64,000 nucleotides of DNA from Bryoerythrophyllum caledonicum (lineage: Eukaryota > Streptophyta > Bryopsida > Pottiales > Pottiaceae). Positions within the stretch are counted from its first letter, which is position 1; the number at the start of each line of letters is the position of its first letter. The stretch covers positions 3,798,028 through 3,862,027 of the forward strand of contig OZ020519.1 of assembly GCA_963971425.1 (NCBI GenBank). Reading direction: 5' to 3'. The position numbers and the translations under genes are program-made. Positions 22,067 through 32,860 of this stretch are shown in pieces. A model generated the notes under the pieces. The model was not told where the DNA came from. It saw only the letters and a program-made list of their open reading frames with translations, and ran no database searches.

Positions 22067-22344
22067 CTTGCCTTTCTAATCCCAACAAACATATGATACA
22101 ATGTAAATGTCTAATCAAGAAAAGAATAAAATGTGAAAGTATCACTGAGAGGTATCAAACATATTTACGTACAATTATATTCAAAGTTATGCTAATGAAA
22201 TTGGAATATGAATAAAATTTCAAGAAGTACTTGTAAATGATTAACGTATTGCGGAGAAAAATACTTGTTCCGTGCCACAATATTGTTGAAAATTGTTAAT
22301 GAACCTTGTACATGATTTGAAAGTTCCCTTCACGAAAGGTAATA

Positions 22345-22555
22345 GTTGCAAGAGATGTCACTGCCATCATTTTCATAATCAATCAATACCCGTTACAAAA
22401 ATAAAAAGTTACAATAAACGTCACTGCCACTTAACCTAAAATATGAAATACCCGTCATTGAGAGCTATATTTGCAATAAACGTCACTGCCACCCCCTCTT
22501 TACATAGCAATACCCGTCACGGGGGGAAGAGAGTTGCAAAAAACGTCACTGCCAC
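22345..22555 (-). repeat. Right subterminal array, about 4 units of about 60 bp
   Basis: On the minus strand the units read GGCAGTGACGTTT(A/T)TTGCAA followed by GACGGGTATT(T/G)C; on the plus strand they appear as AATACCCGTCA and AAACGTCACTGCCAC. It mirrors the array at 19105-19290. Confidence 0.82.
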
Positions 22556-23064
22556 ACTCTAAAAAAAACCCTACACTTGCTCAAATACAACACCTTACAT
22601 ATAGAGTACATGACCATTTTGCAAATTCTATAGCATGTGTAGTACATTAGAATATGTATGTGTCATTGGATGCAATTTAACAGAAGTAATGATTTTTGTT
22701 ACTTGTGAACTATCTTGACACCTTCACCTTACACATTTTGATAGTGGGTTCTTCAACTAACTTTTCTCATCATGAGGTTATTCTTAACAACCTAGAACTT
22801 CATCAACCTGCAATAGAAAGTATTCCATTCAATATTCTAGCCACAAATGGCATCTATGGATGTTCAAGGATGAAAGAAACTAATTTGACATAGCATAAAC
22901 AATCCCTAATCCAAAAATCTCCAATTTGACAAAGAAATCATTTGACTCCAATACCCCACATTTTGGAAATGAAACAAACTAGCCTCAAATGATACCTCCA
23001 ATGGTACCTCCAAAGGCACCTCCATAACAAGATGCAATGAAGACAACGTGGAGTTGCAGCTCCT

Positions 23065-23515
23065 AGAGGGCGACCTGGAGCTCCTGGAGGGCGATCTGTG
23101 GATGAGCAAACCCCTGTGCGCGACGGCGTGGATACCCTGTGCGGGAAGGGACCGGGTATCCGGGGGGGTACGGGTATCTAAGGGGGATGCGGATATCGGG
23201 GGCTGGCCGCAGAGAGGCGGAGCCAGGACTTGATGAGTCCGAGGGCGAGGGCGACGAACATGCGGGAAGAGTGTTGGCTAGCTACCAGCGGAGCCCGAGA
23301 AGACACGCTCTGGCGCGAAGATTCTGCTTCGCAGCGACCGGGGACAAGGTTCCTGACACCATCCAAGGTTTGCGACTAGGTCGCCCGGGGAGAGGGTCCG
23401 CAGGCTCGTCGCCCGGGAGCGGAGCAGCATGGGCATGGGGATTGACCCCCCATTGTGCAGTGGTGGTACGAATGAGGGGGTCAATTCACCCTCGGCCAGG
23501 CCCGGTCCGTCTAGC
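23065..23515 (-). repeat. Long inverted arm, right copy
   Basis: Reverse complement of the arm at 16735-17185, from CTCCTAGAGG-type text at 23065 to GGGGGTCAATTCACCC near 23490. The sequence between this arm and the presumed element end at 24087 has no counterpart on the left side. Confidence 0.85.
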
Positions 23516-24563
23516 ATCCCAAACAAGGAAAGCACCAACTATATTGTCCCCTCCCCAAAACGTACCGTTTTCCCCAGCCACACCTCTGCTGCCATTTGGC
23601 GGCATGGAAGTGGCTGCAATAGTGTGACCGCATTTTTTCCCATTCGTAACTTATCCTTGAGTTTACTTTTCTGTGATGGTTCATTTATCCATAAAAAAAT
23701 TTGGAATTTTGTTTCTTGAATATTTTGTAAGTCGTGTACTATTTCAATGATGGCTACAGAAAAAACACAAATATTATACATGATGTATTGTTTTGAATGT
23801 GGCTACAGAAATTGGTAAAAAGCACAAATTTGTGTAGATATTAAAAAGCAATTTGGAACTGAGGCTAGTGTGTGATGAAGAGAACACGTAATAAAAATTG
23901 AGTTTCCACGTGACGTTGTCTGGCGGGTGGCGTCATCATCGTGTCACGTCAATACACTGTTATCGGCTTCCCGTTGGTCATCATGTCACGGTGCGCAATG
24001 GTCACAACAATTTTCCAACCGTTTCCGCCGCTGACGGGCATCTCCCGACCTGATGTGGGGATTTTCCCATCAGGTTTTGAGATGCTCTTAACCCTTTACA
24101 GTACTGCCAAGGTAGTCGCCTCTGGATCAATTCTATAGTTTTTTGGAGCATAGCTGCTACTTTGTAAGTTGGATGCACTTTCTTTGTGGGGAACGTGTCT
24201 GGCAATAATTCATACACTTCAAATAGAACAATTCCCGAGCGCATTGGTGCAAGCATTGAAGAGTTACAATGATTTTTGTGAAGTGGGGTCAACATGAAAT
24301 GTACCTTATAAGTAAAATTTGTTGTGCATTATCTACTACACTAAAATTTATGTTTAGTGTAGTATACACTAAATGTGAATCCATACACCAATTGCAAATA
24401 AGGCATTTAGTGTAGTGACATAACCGTACACTAAATGCCAACTACTACACTATTTGTCAATTTTGGTAAAAATAATAAAATTATTTCTTTCACTTGTGCA
24501 CATTTAGTGTATCAATAGTAGAAGTGAAGAAAAAGGTCCAGAAGTCGAGGGCTATCATAGTAT

Positions 24564-24729
24564 CTCATCAGCAACTTTCAAATCGCCATAATTCACTCAG
24601 TTTTTATCCTACTTTGGCATATGAGGTGTTTTTTGGCATCTAAAAAAATATAGATGCCAAAAAACATCTCGTATGCCCAATTCGGACATAGTTTGAATGA
24701 CTTATGGCCATTTGAAAGTTGCAAATGAG
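24564..24729. repeat. Foldback MITE with about 75-bp arms
   Basis: The left arm starts CTCATCAGCAACTTTCAAAT and includes TTTTTTGGCATCT. The right arm is its imperfect reverse complement, ending ATTTGAAAGTTGCAAATGAG. A short A-rich loop lies near 24645. No coding capacity. It is nested within the Tc1-like element. Confidence 0.82.
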
Positions 24730-25384
24730 AAGAAGCATGGGCTGGAATGATTGGGGTTTTATTGGGATTTGAGCGAGGGTTACATTAATGACATTGGCAG
24801 CTGGCACCAATTGTCAACTTCTTTACAAATAGTGTACAGTACCCTCCGACATGTCTTGCAACCATTTTGTGAACTCTTGAAATTCTCTCATTCATTTTCA
24901 ATATGGGAGGATTTTATCAAATTTATCCTATTAAATCTTTTGTGTCACGGACCCTTCACGTGTTCATAAAATGTCAATGTCAAAAAATAAAATCTCTATT
25001 TTTGGGGAATTATTTTATCTTATTCACTTAATTTTTTAAAAAATTAACTGAGAAATATATACGATGATTTTTTTAAATTTGATTGCACCAATTTATAGGA
25101 TATATCATTGTTCACATTCTTGGTATTACAAAGATGCACACTATGTAGGTAAAATTCTCCTCTATGTGGCTCTAAAGTATTTTCATAGTTTCCATTCATT
25201 CATATTCTAGGCTAAGGAAATCAAACTCATATATTAAATCAAAAATTTGATCAAATAAAGTCAAATAAGGTATCATTACAAAGCTATAGTAGTATAGAAG
25301 CCTAATATGATATGAAGTTTACAATATGTCGTACTCACTAACAAATATTCTACAGTAAAATGGAACACCTACTACCATCGAGTG

Positions 25385-26385
25385 CTACCACCTTGTCATT
25401 ACAGCTTTCATCCGGGTTGGCATTGTTGAAATCAACTTCTTGATGCTTTCTTGAGGTATATCCTCCTAAGCCAGATTGACTGATGTCTACATTTTGTCTT
25501 TGTTTCGTGGTCTATTTCTCTGTTGCACTTGATCTTTAACTTGCTTCCAGACATTCTCTATAGGATTAAGGTCAGGAGAATTTGGTGGCCATTCAAGCTT
25601 TTTCAATCCAAGTTGCTCTCTCCAATCTTTTTGTATATTACTACCATGTACTGGAGCACCATCCTCCATTAAAATGAGGTGCTCATAGTGGTCATGGTGC
25701 CAATAATAATGCTCTAATGCTCCTTGAGATACTATCTCTACAAAGTCTTTGGCAGTGCGTCTATTAGGAGGAATTAACACCACATAAGACTTAGAAGAGC
25801 CAGTGATAGCACCCCATACCATAATTGAAGTCCTTCCGGATTTGAATGTAGGTGCTAAGCAATTGTAGTTGTAGCGTTCATGTGCTTTTCGCCAGATACG
25901 AATTTGGCGTGATGGTTTTCCAACTTCAAAGGATGACTCATCGGTCCAAATCACATTACTCCAATCGTCAGCAAGTGCTCCTTTGCAAAAGCCAACCTCT
26001 TTGCCTTGTGTATGTCACTCAAGAATGGTTTCTTCACTGCAATGCAATTGTTAACACCAAGCTCATGAAGCTCTTTACGTAAAGTTGACATGCCCACGGA
26101 AGATGTCACATTGCTGCACAATTCTCCAAGAGGAGCACGACGATTACTACTAAGATCTATATGGAGCTTTCTCCTATCTCGATCACTCATGTTTCGCGGC
26201 CTACCGGACCTACTTGCTGGCAATACAGAGCCACTAATTCTAAATCGCTTGAGAATCCTTGAAATAGTCGATTTTGGCCTTCCTACAATGTTTCCAATTT
26301 CACTCACTGACATGCCAGCTTTCTGCATACCAACTATCATGTGTCGTATATCATTTGATACATAACTCATTGTCATGGTGCACAA
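25385..26385 (-). pseudogene. Tc1-type DD34E transposase, decayed
   Basis: The N-terminal part (26385-25975) has paired helix-turn-helix DNA-binding motifs: MSVSEIGNIVGRPKSTISRI and a GRPRNMSDRDRR linker. The catalytic part (25954-25487) shows D in WTDESSF, D in LILMEDGAPVHGS and E in WPPNSPDLNPIENVWK, with 34 residues between the second Asp and the Glu, so DD34E. The two parts are in different frames, offset by a single-base shift near 25975. Beyond 25487 the frame continues through two TAG stops to a typical Tc1 C-terminus (EDIPQESIKKLISTMPTRMK) ending at 25385. It is therefore a recognisable but dead transposase. In the families I know, DD34E Tc1 elements are common in animals and fungi and unusual in seed plants. 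Confidence 0.88.
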
Positions 26386-26962
26386 TCCTCAAACAACACT
26401 TACATCCACAAAAAGTTTGATCAAAAAGGTCCTAACAACAACACGGAAACGATATGTTTGACAAACAGGACTTGTTGCACACAATTTTTCTAAGAAATGT
26501 GTACCATCAAGATGACTTGCAAACATGTATGTGTATCTCTGGACCCTCCCAAGCTCAAACATACTCAAAATCTGATATCCTAGAGAAGAAGTGATCACAT
26601 TAAGAAGGGTACCCTTTTCCAAGATTTTTAAACATGATGGCAATTTTGGTAGACACATGGCAATGGATGCCTCTTTATATTTAGAAAATGCATGGTGTAT
26701 GAAGGTAACTGGAACACCTTCCATGATGCAAAAAATCTCATGGAGATGTGATGATTATCATGCCAACACCATCATTCTAAATCAGGCCATGGGATATGTT
26801 TTAAGTGAAAAAACAGAGTGTGTTGCAACACTTGTTACAAGGTACTGTAGTAGGGTAAGTACACTATTTGTACCATTACACTAAACATAAATTTTAGTAT
26901 AGCTCTTGTGCAAGATCTATTACACTTGTGGATTCTCCCAATCCTTGAGAAGACCTCCAACA

Positions 26963-27093
26963 TTAACCCTTTCACACCAAGCTGGCTACGGTGCGACCGT
27001 CCATCTACATGTGTACTAGAAATTGCATTTCAAAATCTATTACACTCGTGGATGATGGTCGCGCCATAGCCAGGCCGGCGTTAAAAGGGTTAA
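26963..27093. repeat. TTAA-flanked MITE (123 bp)
   Basis: TTAA at 26963-26966 and 27090-27093. The tips are CCCTTTCACACC on the left and, reversed, CCCTTTTAACGCC on the right. The inverted arms continue with GCTGGCTACGGTGCGACC against CCTGGCTATGGCGCGACC. The centre AAAATCTATTACACTCGTGG recurs in the related copy at 63593-63714. Confidence 0.75.
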
Positions 27094-27801
27094 CGCCCAC
27101 TTCATAACCATGACTGGACGACAATGATATCTACGATGGGAGTAGAATATGCAGGAAACCATTTACGCTTGTGGTACATTTGGCTATTGCCCGGTCGCTG
27201 GTCTGAAGTGGGCCTACGACCACTCACCAAACACTTGGAGACTGGACCAGCAATCAGACCAGGTGAAATGTATCACCGGAAAAAAGAAAATGAAGCGGTT
27301 GTTGTTTATCGCTATGGTTGTCACTTGCTCTAAATTCCCTCACCAGGATCCTCCAAGTCCTGTTGTAGTACCTTTTAGACTAATTTATGCGTACCAACTT
27401 CTACAAGTCCAAATCAAAACTGGGCCACGAGGCGAAAAATCATGATGAAAAGCGAAACATGAATGATCAAGGAGTATCATGCATCACTCGACAAGAAAAA
27501 GGTTATGAACTCCATATAAATTGCCAACATCGAGTTTTAAACAACAGCAGCAGCATCACCCACTTCGAACTGAATCCTTCCAACACCCACCTTCCTTTCT
27601 CACCACTATCCTGGTAGTGTTCCTCAAACCAAAAGAGAGTCTCCTTGGCAGCGGAGTTGCTTCTCCCACAGAGCACCGATAGCTACAAATGTACAGATAC
27701 ATAATAAGTATTGGATGACTTCAATATTCATAACAACAAATTTAAAGAGCGATTTGTACAGATGGTAGTTACTAGCTGTACGTTGAAGAAGCTGGTCTGA
27801 T
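27094..27801. other. Intergenic sequence and likely 3' untranslated region of SFR2
   Basis: No supportable gene. The last part before 27802 would hold the SFR2 3' untranslated region and polyadenylation signal on the minus strand. Short frames on the plus strand show no recognisable domain. Confidence 0.4.
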
Positions 27802-30800
27802 CTAGTTAGCAGACGTTGATAGTTTCAGCTGCTGTTGCTTGCTCTTCTTCTTGCGGAAAATGGCACCCTCACGCAAGTAACGAACGAACGAACTCACTGG
27901 GTCTTGGAGTCCTTCCACTTCGTACTTCCCAAAGCGCCAGTCCCTGACCACGAAGGCGCGGTCCATTGGCACATCCAGACCCCCTGCAAAACAAGAGCGG
28001 ATCTCGTTATGATCTGCAAAACGATCCAAGAAACTGGACATGAAAAATGAAAGAGCTTGGCACCTGCAAACATGAGCCCCTGCGCGTTGGTTTCTCGACA
28101 GAATGGTCTGGTCTTGCCCTGCCTAGCTTGTTCCATAAGATCATCCCAGACTGACTGGCGTTGCTTCTTCGTCACCTTCCCGGTTTTGGATAACTGCAAC
28201 CGAATACAAGATATGTGTCATTCCAGCAGCCAATTTGTTGATATCTTGCGCCGAGAAAAGTTAAGCGACTGTTACCTCCGTGTAAAGGCTGTAGGAAGGA
28301 CGGGGATGACGCCCAAGGTCTTTGTGTCGGTCCACAGCAACAAGACCAAACTTAGGACCATACCCGTCGGCCCACTCCCAGTTGTCTGAGATGGTCCAGA
28401 AGCAGTAGCCTTGAACGCGGACGCCCTGCATAGACTCGCAGCCTTAATGGTTGTAGCAACAAAATCACTTGAAATGGCCCATGATAATGAAGATTCTACG
28501 TTCATAAAGTATGGGCTGCGACAAAAGTGAGTGGCCTGGTTGAGACCATGATTTAAAACGAAAAATGCATTCAAGAGGAGAGGTGTTGTCTGTGTGTACC
28601 TTGTCCATTGCTGCTCGGACAGCAAGAAGATGCTCAATAATGTATGGTCGACGAATGTAGTCGGTCGCATCAGACACACCGTTCTCTGTAATGATAAACT
28701 TCATGTCGTGCTGTTTGTAACGTTCATGGAACTCGATCAACATCCTGTAAAGTCCATCTGGATAAACACCTCGTCCAGATTCGCTGTATTCATCATTCTC
28801 TACATTTTTCAGGCCTGGTGCTGAAACCACCTCCTGCAAAACGAGAGTTTCCACAAGTGACAATTAAAGCAGACAAGATCTTTACGTGTTGAGATTCACG
28901 ACTTATAGGCACTAATAAGATGCAATGAACAATTGACTAGAAAAAACTCACCTGGCCATAGTAATTAATGCCCATAAAGTCACATTTGTGTGCCACGTCA
29001 TCACAGTATGCAAATCGCGTCATCCAGTTGCTGAACACCACCAAAGGTGTATCGAACAACCCATAGGGTCGCATGAAGGAGACATGATGAGATATTCCTA
29101 CTCTTGCCGGCTGCTTAGTTTTGCTGCTTGAGACCACGTTCTAGGTTAGTACCAGCACGACATACCTCCTAATATGGAATAACAACAGACGGCATGCATC
29201 AAATAGATGATTGTACAGATCAATAACCCAAGAGGCAGCGAAAGAAGATGGAGAGAAGAGAAATACCTGCTCTTGTGGATGATGTCATAGGCATCAAGAT
29301 GAGCATCAGCCATCGCTTTCATGACGACCTTGAAAACTCCTTTCGGCATTGCAGCAGTTACTGTCTCCACCATGTCGGGGTCACCTCCCGGCCAAGCACC
29401 GGCGCAGTAGGTCAACATGGCAAAAACATGGGGCTCATTGAAGGTAATCCAGTAGTCGACAAGATCTCCATAATTATCCACTGCTAACCTGCACAACTTT
29501 GAATGCAAACATCAGTACTAAATTAATTTTCACAGTACCTACAGCGAATTTCATATACACACTTGATGACTGAAGACTACATGCTCGAAACCCGTAAAGA
29601 AATTAGGCTGACGCTACTGACGTACAATAGTCTTAAAGCAACGACAGAAATAGACACACTGTCAAACAACTTACCTTGTAAAATCTAAGAAATATTTGAT
29701 AGTCTTTGCATCTTTCCATCCACCATACTCTGCTGCCCATTGAGGAAGCGAGTGGTGAAAGAGGGTAAGCATCACTTTCATGCCATGGTCCAGTACTCTC
29801 TGGATGATGTATCGGTACCGATGTACAGCCCTCCAATTCACCTGTTCCAGCCATAAAGATTCCATTCAGCGCAAAAGAATTCAAGAGTTTTCCAAAAAAA
29901 TTACAATCTCATGCGTTTCAAGATCTCAAGTTTCTCTGCCGAAAGAGAACTAGGACAAGAAGATCGAACACAAATATGAACACACTTTAGAAAGACCCCT
30001 CACCGCATTTTCAACGCCATCAACAGGCTCGATGGGCATGATTCGGCTCCAATCGATACCCATGCGGAACACCGTAGAATTTGTGCCTTGTGCAAGTTTC
30101 AACTCTGTGTCGGGATCTGACCAGAACCGCACTCTCTCCTCTCTGCAGAAAGAAACAAGGAAAAACGTCAACACTTGAAGACTTCAATTCAGTCTTTGTC
30201 AACTCAACGCAATTACACGAGGCGCTTACGGACGAATTGCGTTGTGCCACGCAGCCACATTATGACTCGCCTCCTCTTCAGTTAACTTCTCAAAACCACG
30301 AATCATAGCTTCCATGGACAGCTTGGCGAACTTCCTAGCTCTGCGAGGTACGTTCATGAGGCCCGGCTCCGCAGTATTATTCGACGAAAAACCGACACGG
30401 CGGGGCTTGTCGAGAGAGACCTCGGGCTCCAGCTTCTTGCTCATATTATTCAGCCTTTCCTCCTCAGAAAGTTGCTTCTGGCCTTCGTTGAAAGTCGATT
30501 GGACCTCCTTCACTGCGGTTTGTAATTTTCCTGCGCTCTTATCAGCCTTCTCGGAGTCGGTGTCAGATTTGTCTTTCTCCGAGACAACCTCCCACTCGCC
30601 ACCTAGCCCATCACCGTTCTTTCCGTTTCCACCTTCGCTTGAAACCTCTTCCACCCTAATAATATCAGGAGTCTCACTGCGTCCTAACCCTGCAAGGCCA
30701 ACTTTGTTCTCTGGCGCTACATTTTCAGTTGCGGATTTCACCTCCTCCGGAAGCTCTTCGCTTGTAACTGATTTCCCTCCCCCTACTGCCATCGACCCCA

Positions 30801-32356
30801 TGTCTGAGTCCTTTGTCCCTGCCATCAAATAGGTCAAGAACTTGAAAAATCAGTTCACACCTTCTAGATAGCAGGGACGATTCGTGCTATGAGATTGTTG
30901 AAAGAAGATTGGTGTCAGATTAAAGGGATTGTGGGCATGCGGATACCGAACTGAGAAACAACGCACCTTCTTTGATTTTCTCAGCCTGGGCTTCTTCCGT
31001 GAGCGAAACTCCAGAATACGAAGCAGCATTGTCGTCCTCACCCGTGCGAGTTTCAGGTGGGTCTCCTGCAGGGTTGTCTTTAGGCTCGCTCTCTTTAGCA
31101 AATTCCAGCCAAGCGTCGTCTAGTTTGTCCTCCACATGAGCGGGTGCGGTAGCAAGTGCGAAAAAGAAACCTCCATCTTCAACTGCAAGCAAGAAGCCAG
31201 AGCACAAGGTCATTCCCAATCACAAGCCCCAATCCAGCCACATCGTACATGTCCAGAAACATCCACGAAGCCTTGGATCCCACACAAGTGACCACACTTT
31301 CTCCTAAATACACACTCAAAGGCAGCTCGTGGGGGAATATCACACAACGATGAATACACTTGCTAGGTACTTTGTGAGCTTCAATCATGACCGTCGTGTA
31401 TTCACGCTGCAAGTTTTAGTGAATAGATAAAAATCAAAATGGAGAGAATAGACTAGAAGGCTTCACGAAAATCAAATCTCACATAATCGTAAACTACATG
31501 TAGTGACTCTAATCGCATAAACTACTCATGCCCCGGACCACCCTTTGAACGAATCTCAAAGGAGTTCACGTGAGAGGAGCAGAATTCCGTAACGAATCTC
31601 AAACCGGGGAAGCAATTCGAAAATATCAGAAGATGGAAAGCATCGCCTTGTCACTACGCTCCAAAGACTTTAATTTTTCCCGCATACTTTCGCCTCCCAA
31701 CAGGTAATTCACGCATGACCAGAGATTCAAGCCAAATCATTCAAAATAAAAACAGATACATGAGAATCTCCCACACCCAAACTCAGAACCAAAAAAAAGT
31801 CGGTCGGGGTTACATGCAGACGAACCGCCACCTTCGAGCTAAAATTTCAAGACGAGCAGAATGCACAACAAGAAAAAAAACGCTTTCACCTTTACGGATT
31901 CCGTCTCACAGTTACAGTCGGAAGACGATTCCCAAGCACGCTTCATTGCCCTACCTTTCCACACACGCTCAATCTCACTGAATCCCCTCAATTTCTCTAC
32001 CTCCCGACTACGTGCCTTGCGACACACGACGTAGCATCCGAAACTTGAGACGGAGCCGGGAAGCATCAGTCGGGCGGGGGTTCCCATGGCTCACGCGCAC
32101 GAAAATGCAAAAGACGAGAGGAAAAAAGCTCCAAACACCAGTCAGCTGAAAATTTTCCACCAGGCAACACAAACTCACCGTCCTTGTCGATAGGGAACGA
32201 CGCCAAAACCTCCTGCGACTCATCCACGGGATCCGAAAACGGAGCTAAATTCTTCTGATGAAAGTGCCGAAACGTGAGCGCGTTCGCCACCACCGTGATT
32301 GCGCCCACCACGCCCGCTACTTTGGACGCGTTCAGCAGAAGCACCATCGGCGCCAT
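27802..32356 (-). CDS. SFR2: SFR2: galactolipid galactosyltransferase (GH1 family), 11 exons
   Basis: Exons: 32356-32179, 31182-30967, 30818-30230, 30142-30004, 29841-29675, 29488-29267, 29126-28952, 28833-28600, 28425-28276, 28193-28064, 27983-27802. All have GT-AG junctions and matching phases; the sum is 2382 nt, or 793 residues. SFR2 sits in the chloroplast outer envelope and transfers galactose between monogalactosyl lipids during freezing and other stress, making oligogalactolipids and diacylglycerol. Seen here: an N-terminal hydrophobic anchor (VVGAITVVANALTF), the family text GGFFFALATAPAH, GH1 acid/base Glu448 in TFNEP, and nucleophile Glu612 in ITENG. Also present are SFMRPYGLFD, CFWTISDNWEW and the C-terminal DRDWRFG-like VRDWRFGKYEVEGLQDP. 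Arabidopsis SFR2 is about 622 residues. The excess is a 226-residue acidic, Gly/Ser/Lys/Glu-rich linker (residues 92-317, exons 2-3) between FAKES and NVAAWHN. Confidence 0.95.
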
Positions 32357-32359
32357 TGC

Positions 32360-32860
32360 GACTGTCGCCTCCTCTCCCTCTCCCTCTCAATTCCACCTCC
32401 AATTCACAACCCCTCTCCTCCAAACGCCGCACTCAACCATTCCTCTCCATAATGCCCTCCCCGCACTCTCTCTCCCTCCTAAATACACATTAAACAACGC
32501 CTCCCCTCCCACCTCCGCGCCGCCGCACCCCCCTCTCTCTCTCTCCCTCTCACAAAGAAGCTCCGCCACTCTCCCTCCAAACACGAAGGTTATCGTCTCT
32601 CTCGTCCGACCTCCCCAGTTCCACCACTCCTCCTCGACACACCTCCCTCATCCACCAATTCCGAACTTCATCCAACAAATTCCACCCAGAACCCGCCCTC
32701 CTCTCTCCCTCCAAACACAAACCCAAGGTTATCGTCGCTCTCGTCCGACCTCCCCAGTTCCACGACTCCTCATCCACACACCCCCCCCTCATCCACAAAT
32801 TCCTCACTTTCATCCAACAAACTGCACCAGAACCCGCCCTCCCCTCTCCGATCGGGACGA
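32360..32860 (-). promoter_or_regulatory. SFR2 upstream region: pyrimidine/purine-rich tract and 139-bp tandem duplication
   Basis: Immediately upstream of the SFR2 start the minus strand is GA-rich with many CTC/GAG repeats (32360-32580), common in plant 5' untranslated regions. Farther up, AAGGTTATCGTC begins at 32586 and again at 32725. The following 130 bp match closely (CTCGTCCGACCTCCCCAGTT, CATCCAACAAA, ACCCGCCCTCC), which makes a two-unit tandem repeat. No TATA box could be fixed. Confidence 0.6.

Larger units (their letters stand above)
19105..22560 (-). mobile_element. SWIM-type MULE with inward-facing subterminal repeat arrays
   Basis: A transposase gene on the minus strand (19525-22066) is bracketed by two arrays of the same unit in opposite orientation. 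Read inward from each end, the unit is roughly CAGTGACGTTTTATGCAA then about 20 bp then GACGGGTATTTC. There are about three units on the left (19105-19290) and about four on the right (22345-22555). Such subterminal repeats are typical transposase-binding sites of MULE- and CACTA-like elements. No clear terminal duplication was found, so the outer limits are approximate. Confidence 0.7.
16632..24087. mobile_element. Large PIF/Harbinger-like element with TTA target duplication, carrying a nested MULE
   Basis: The left tip GAGCATCTCCACC at 16632 follows TTA (16629-16631). The right tip ends with GAGATGCTC at 24079-24087 and is followed by TTA (24088-24090). Nine terminal bases match as inverted repeats and the 3-bp duplication is of the TWA type used by PIF/Harbinger elements. 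Inside lie two long GC-rich inverted arms (16735-17185 and 23065-23515), an unrecognised spliced gene (17669-18759), and a separate MULE (about 19105-22560). A MITE at 50566-50933 has nearly the same tip (GAGCACCTCCACCG), which supports the family. No PIF transposase was found, so movement would depend on another copy. The right tip lies about 570 bp beyond the right arm while the left tip lies only 100 bp from its arm, so the right side may have been rearranged. Confidence 0.55.
24339..26899 (-). mobile_element. Tc1-like element with TA target duplication
   Basis: Terminal inverted repeats of about 23 bp: at 24339 CACTAAAATTTATGTTTAGT, and at the right end the reverse complement TACTAAAATTTATGTTTAGT ending at 26899. 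TA stands on both sides (24337-24338 and 26900-26901), as expected for Tc1/mariner. The element is longer than the family's usual 1.3-2 kb because about 1 kb of non-coding DNA, including a foldback MITE (24564-24729), lies between the left tip and the transposase. Confidence 0.75.
24088..26966. mobile_element. TTAA-flanked (piggyBac-like) non-autonomous element, split by a Tc1-like insertion
   Basis: The left end is TTAACCCTTT at 24088 and the right end is TTAA at 26963-26966. The sequence just inside (24160-24338 and 26900-26962) matches, in reverse, the element at 35103-35885: CAATTCCCGAGCGCATTGGT, AGCATTG and TTACAATGAT on one side, AGCTCTTGTGCA(A/T)GATCTA and GTGGATTCTC on the other. In that second copy these flanks are about 150 bp apart instead of 2.5 kb, so the extra DNA here is an insertion. 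TTAA target sites with CCC-starting tips are the hallmark of the piggyBac superfamily. No piggyBac transposase is present. Confidence 0.55.

Noticed and set aside
30314..30832. 172-codon plus-strand frame
   Set aside because: Exact antisense shadow of SFR2 exon 3, which has confirmed splice phases and homology on the other strand.
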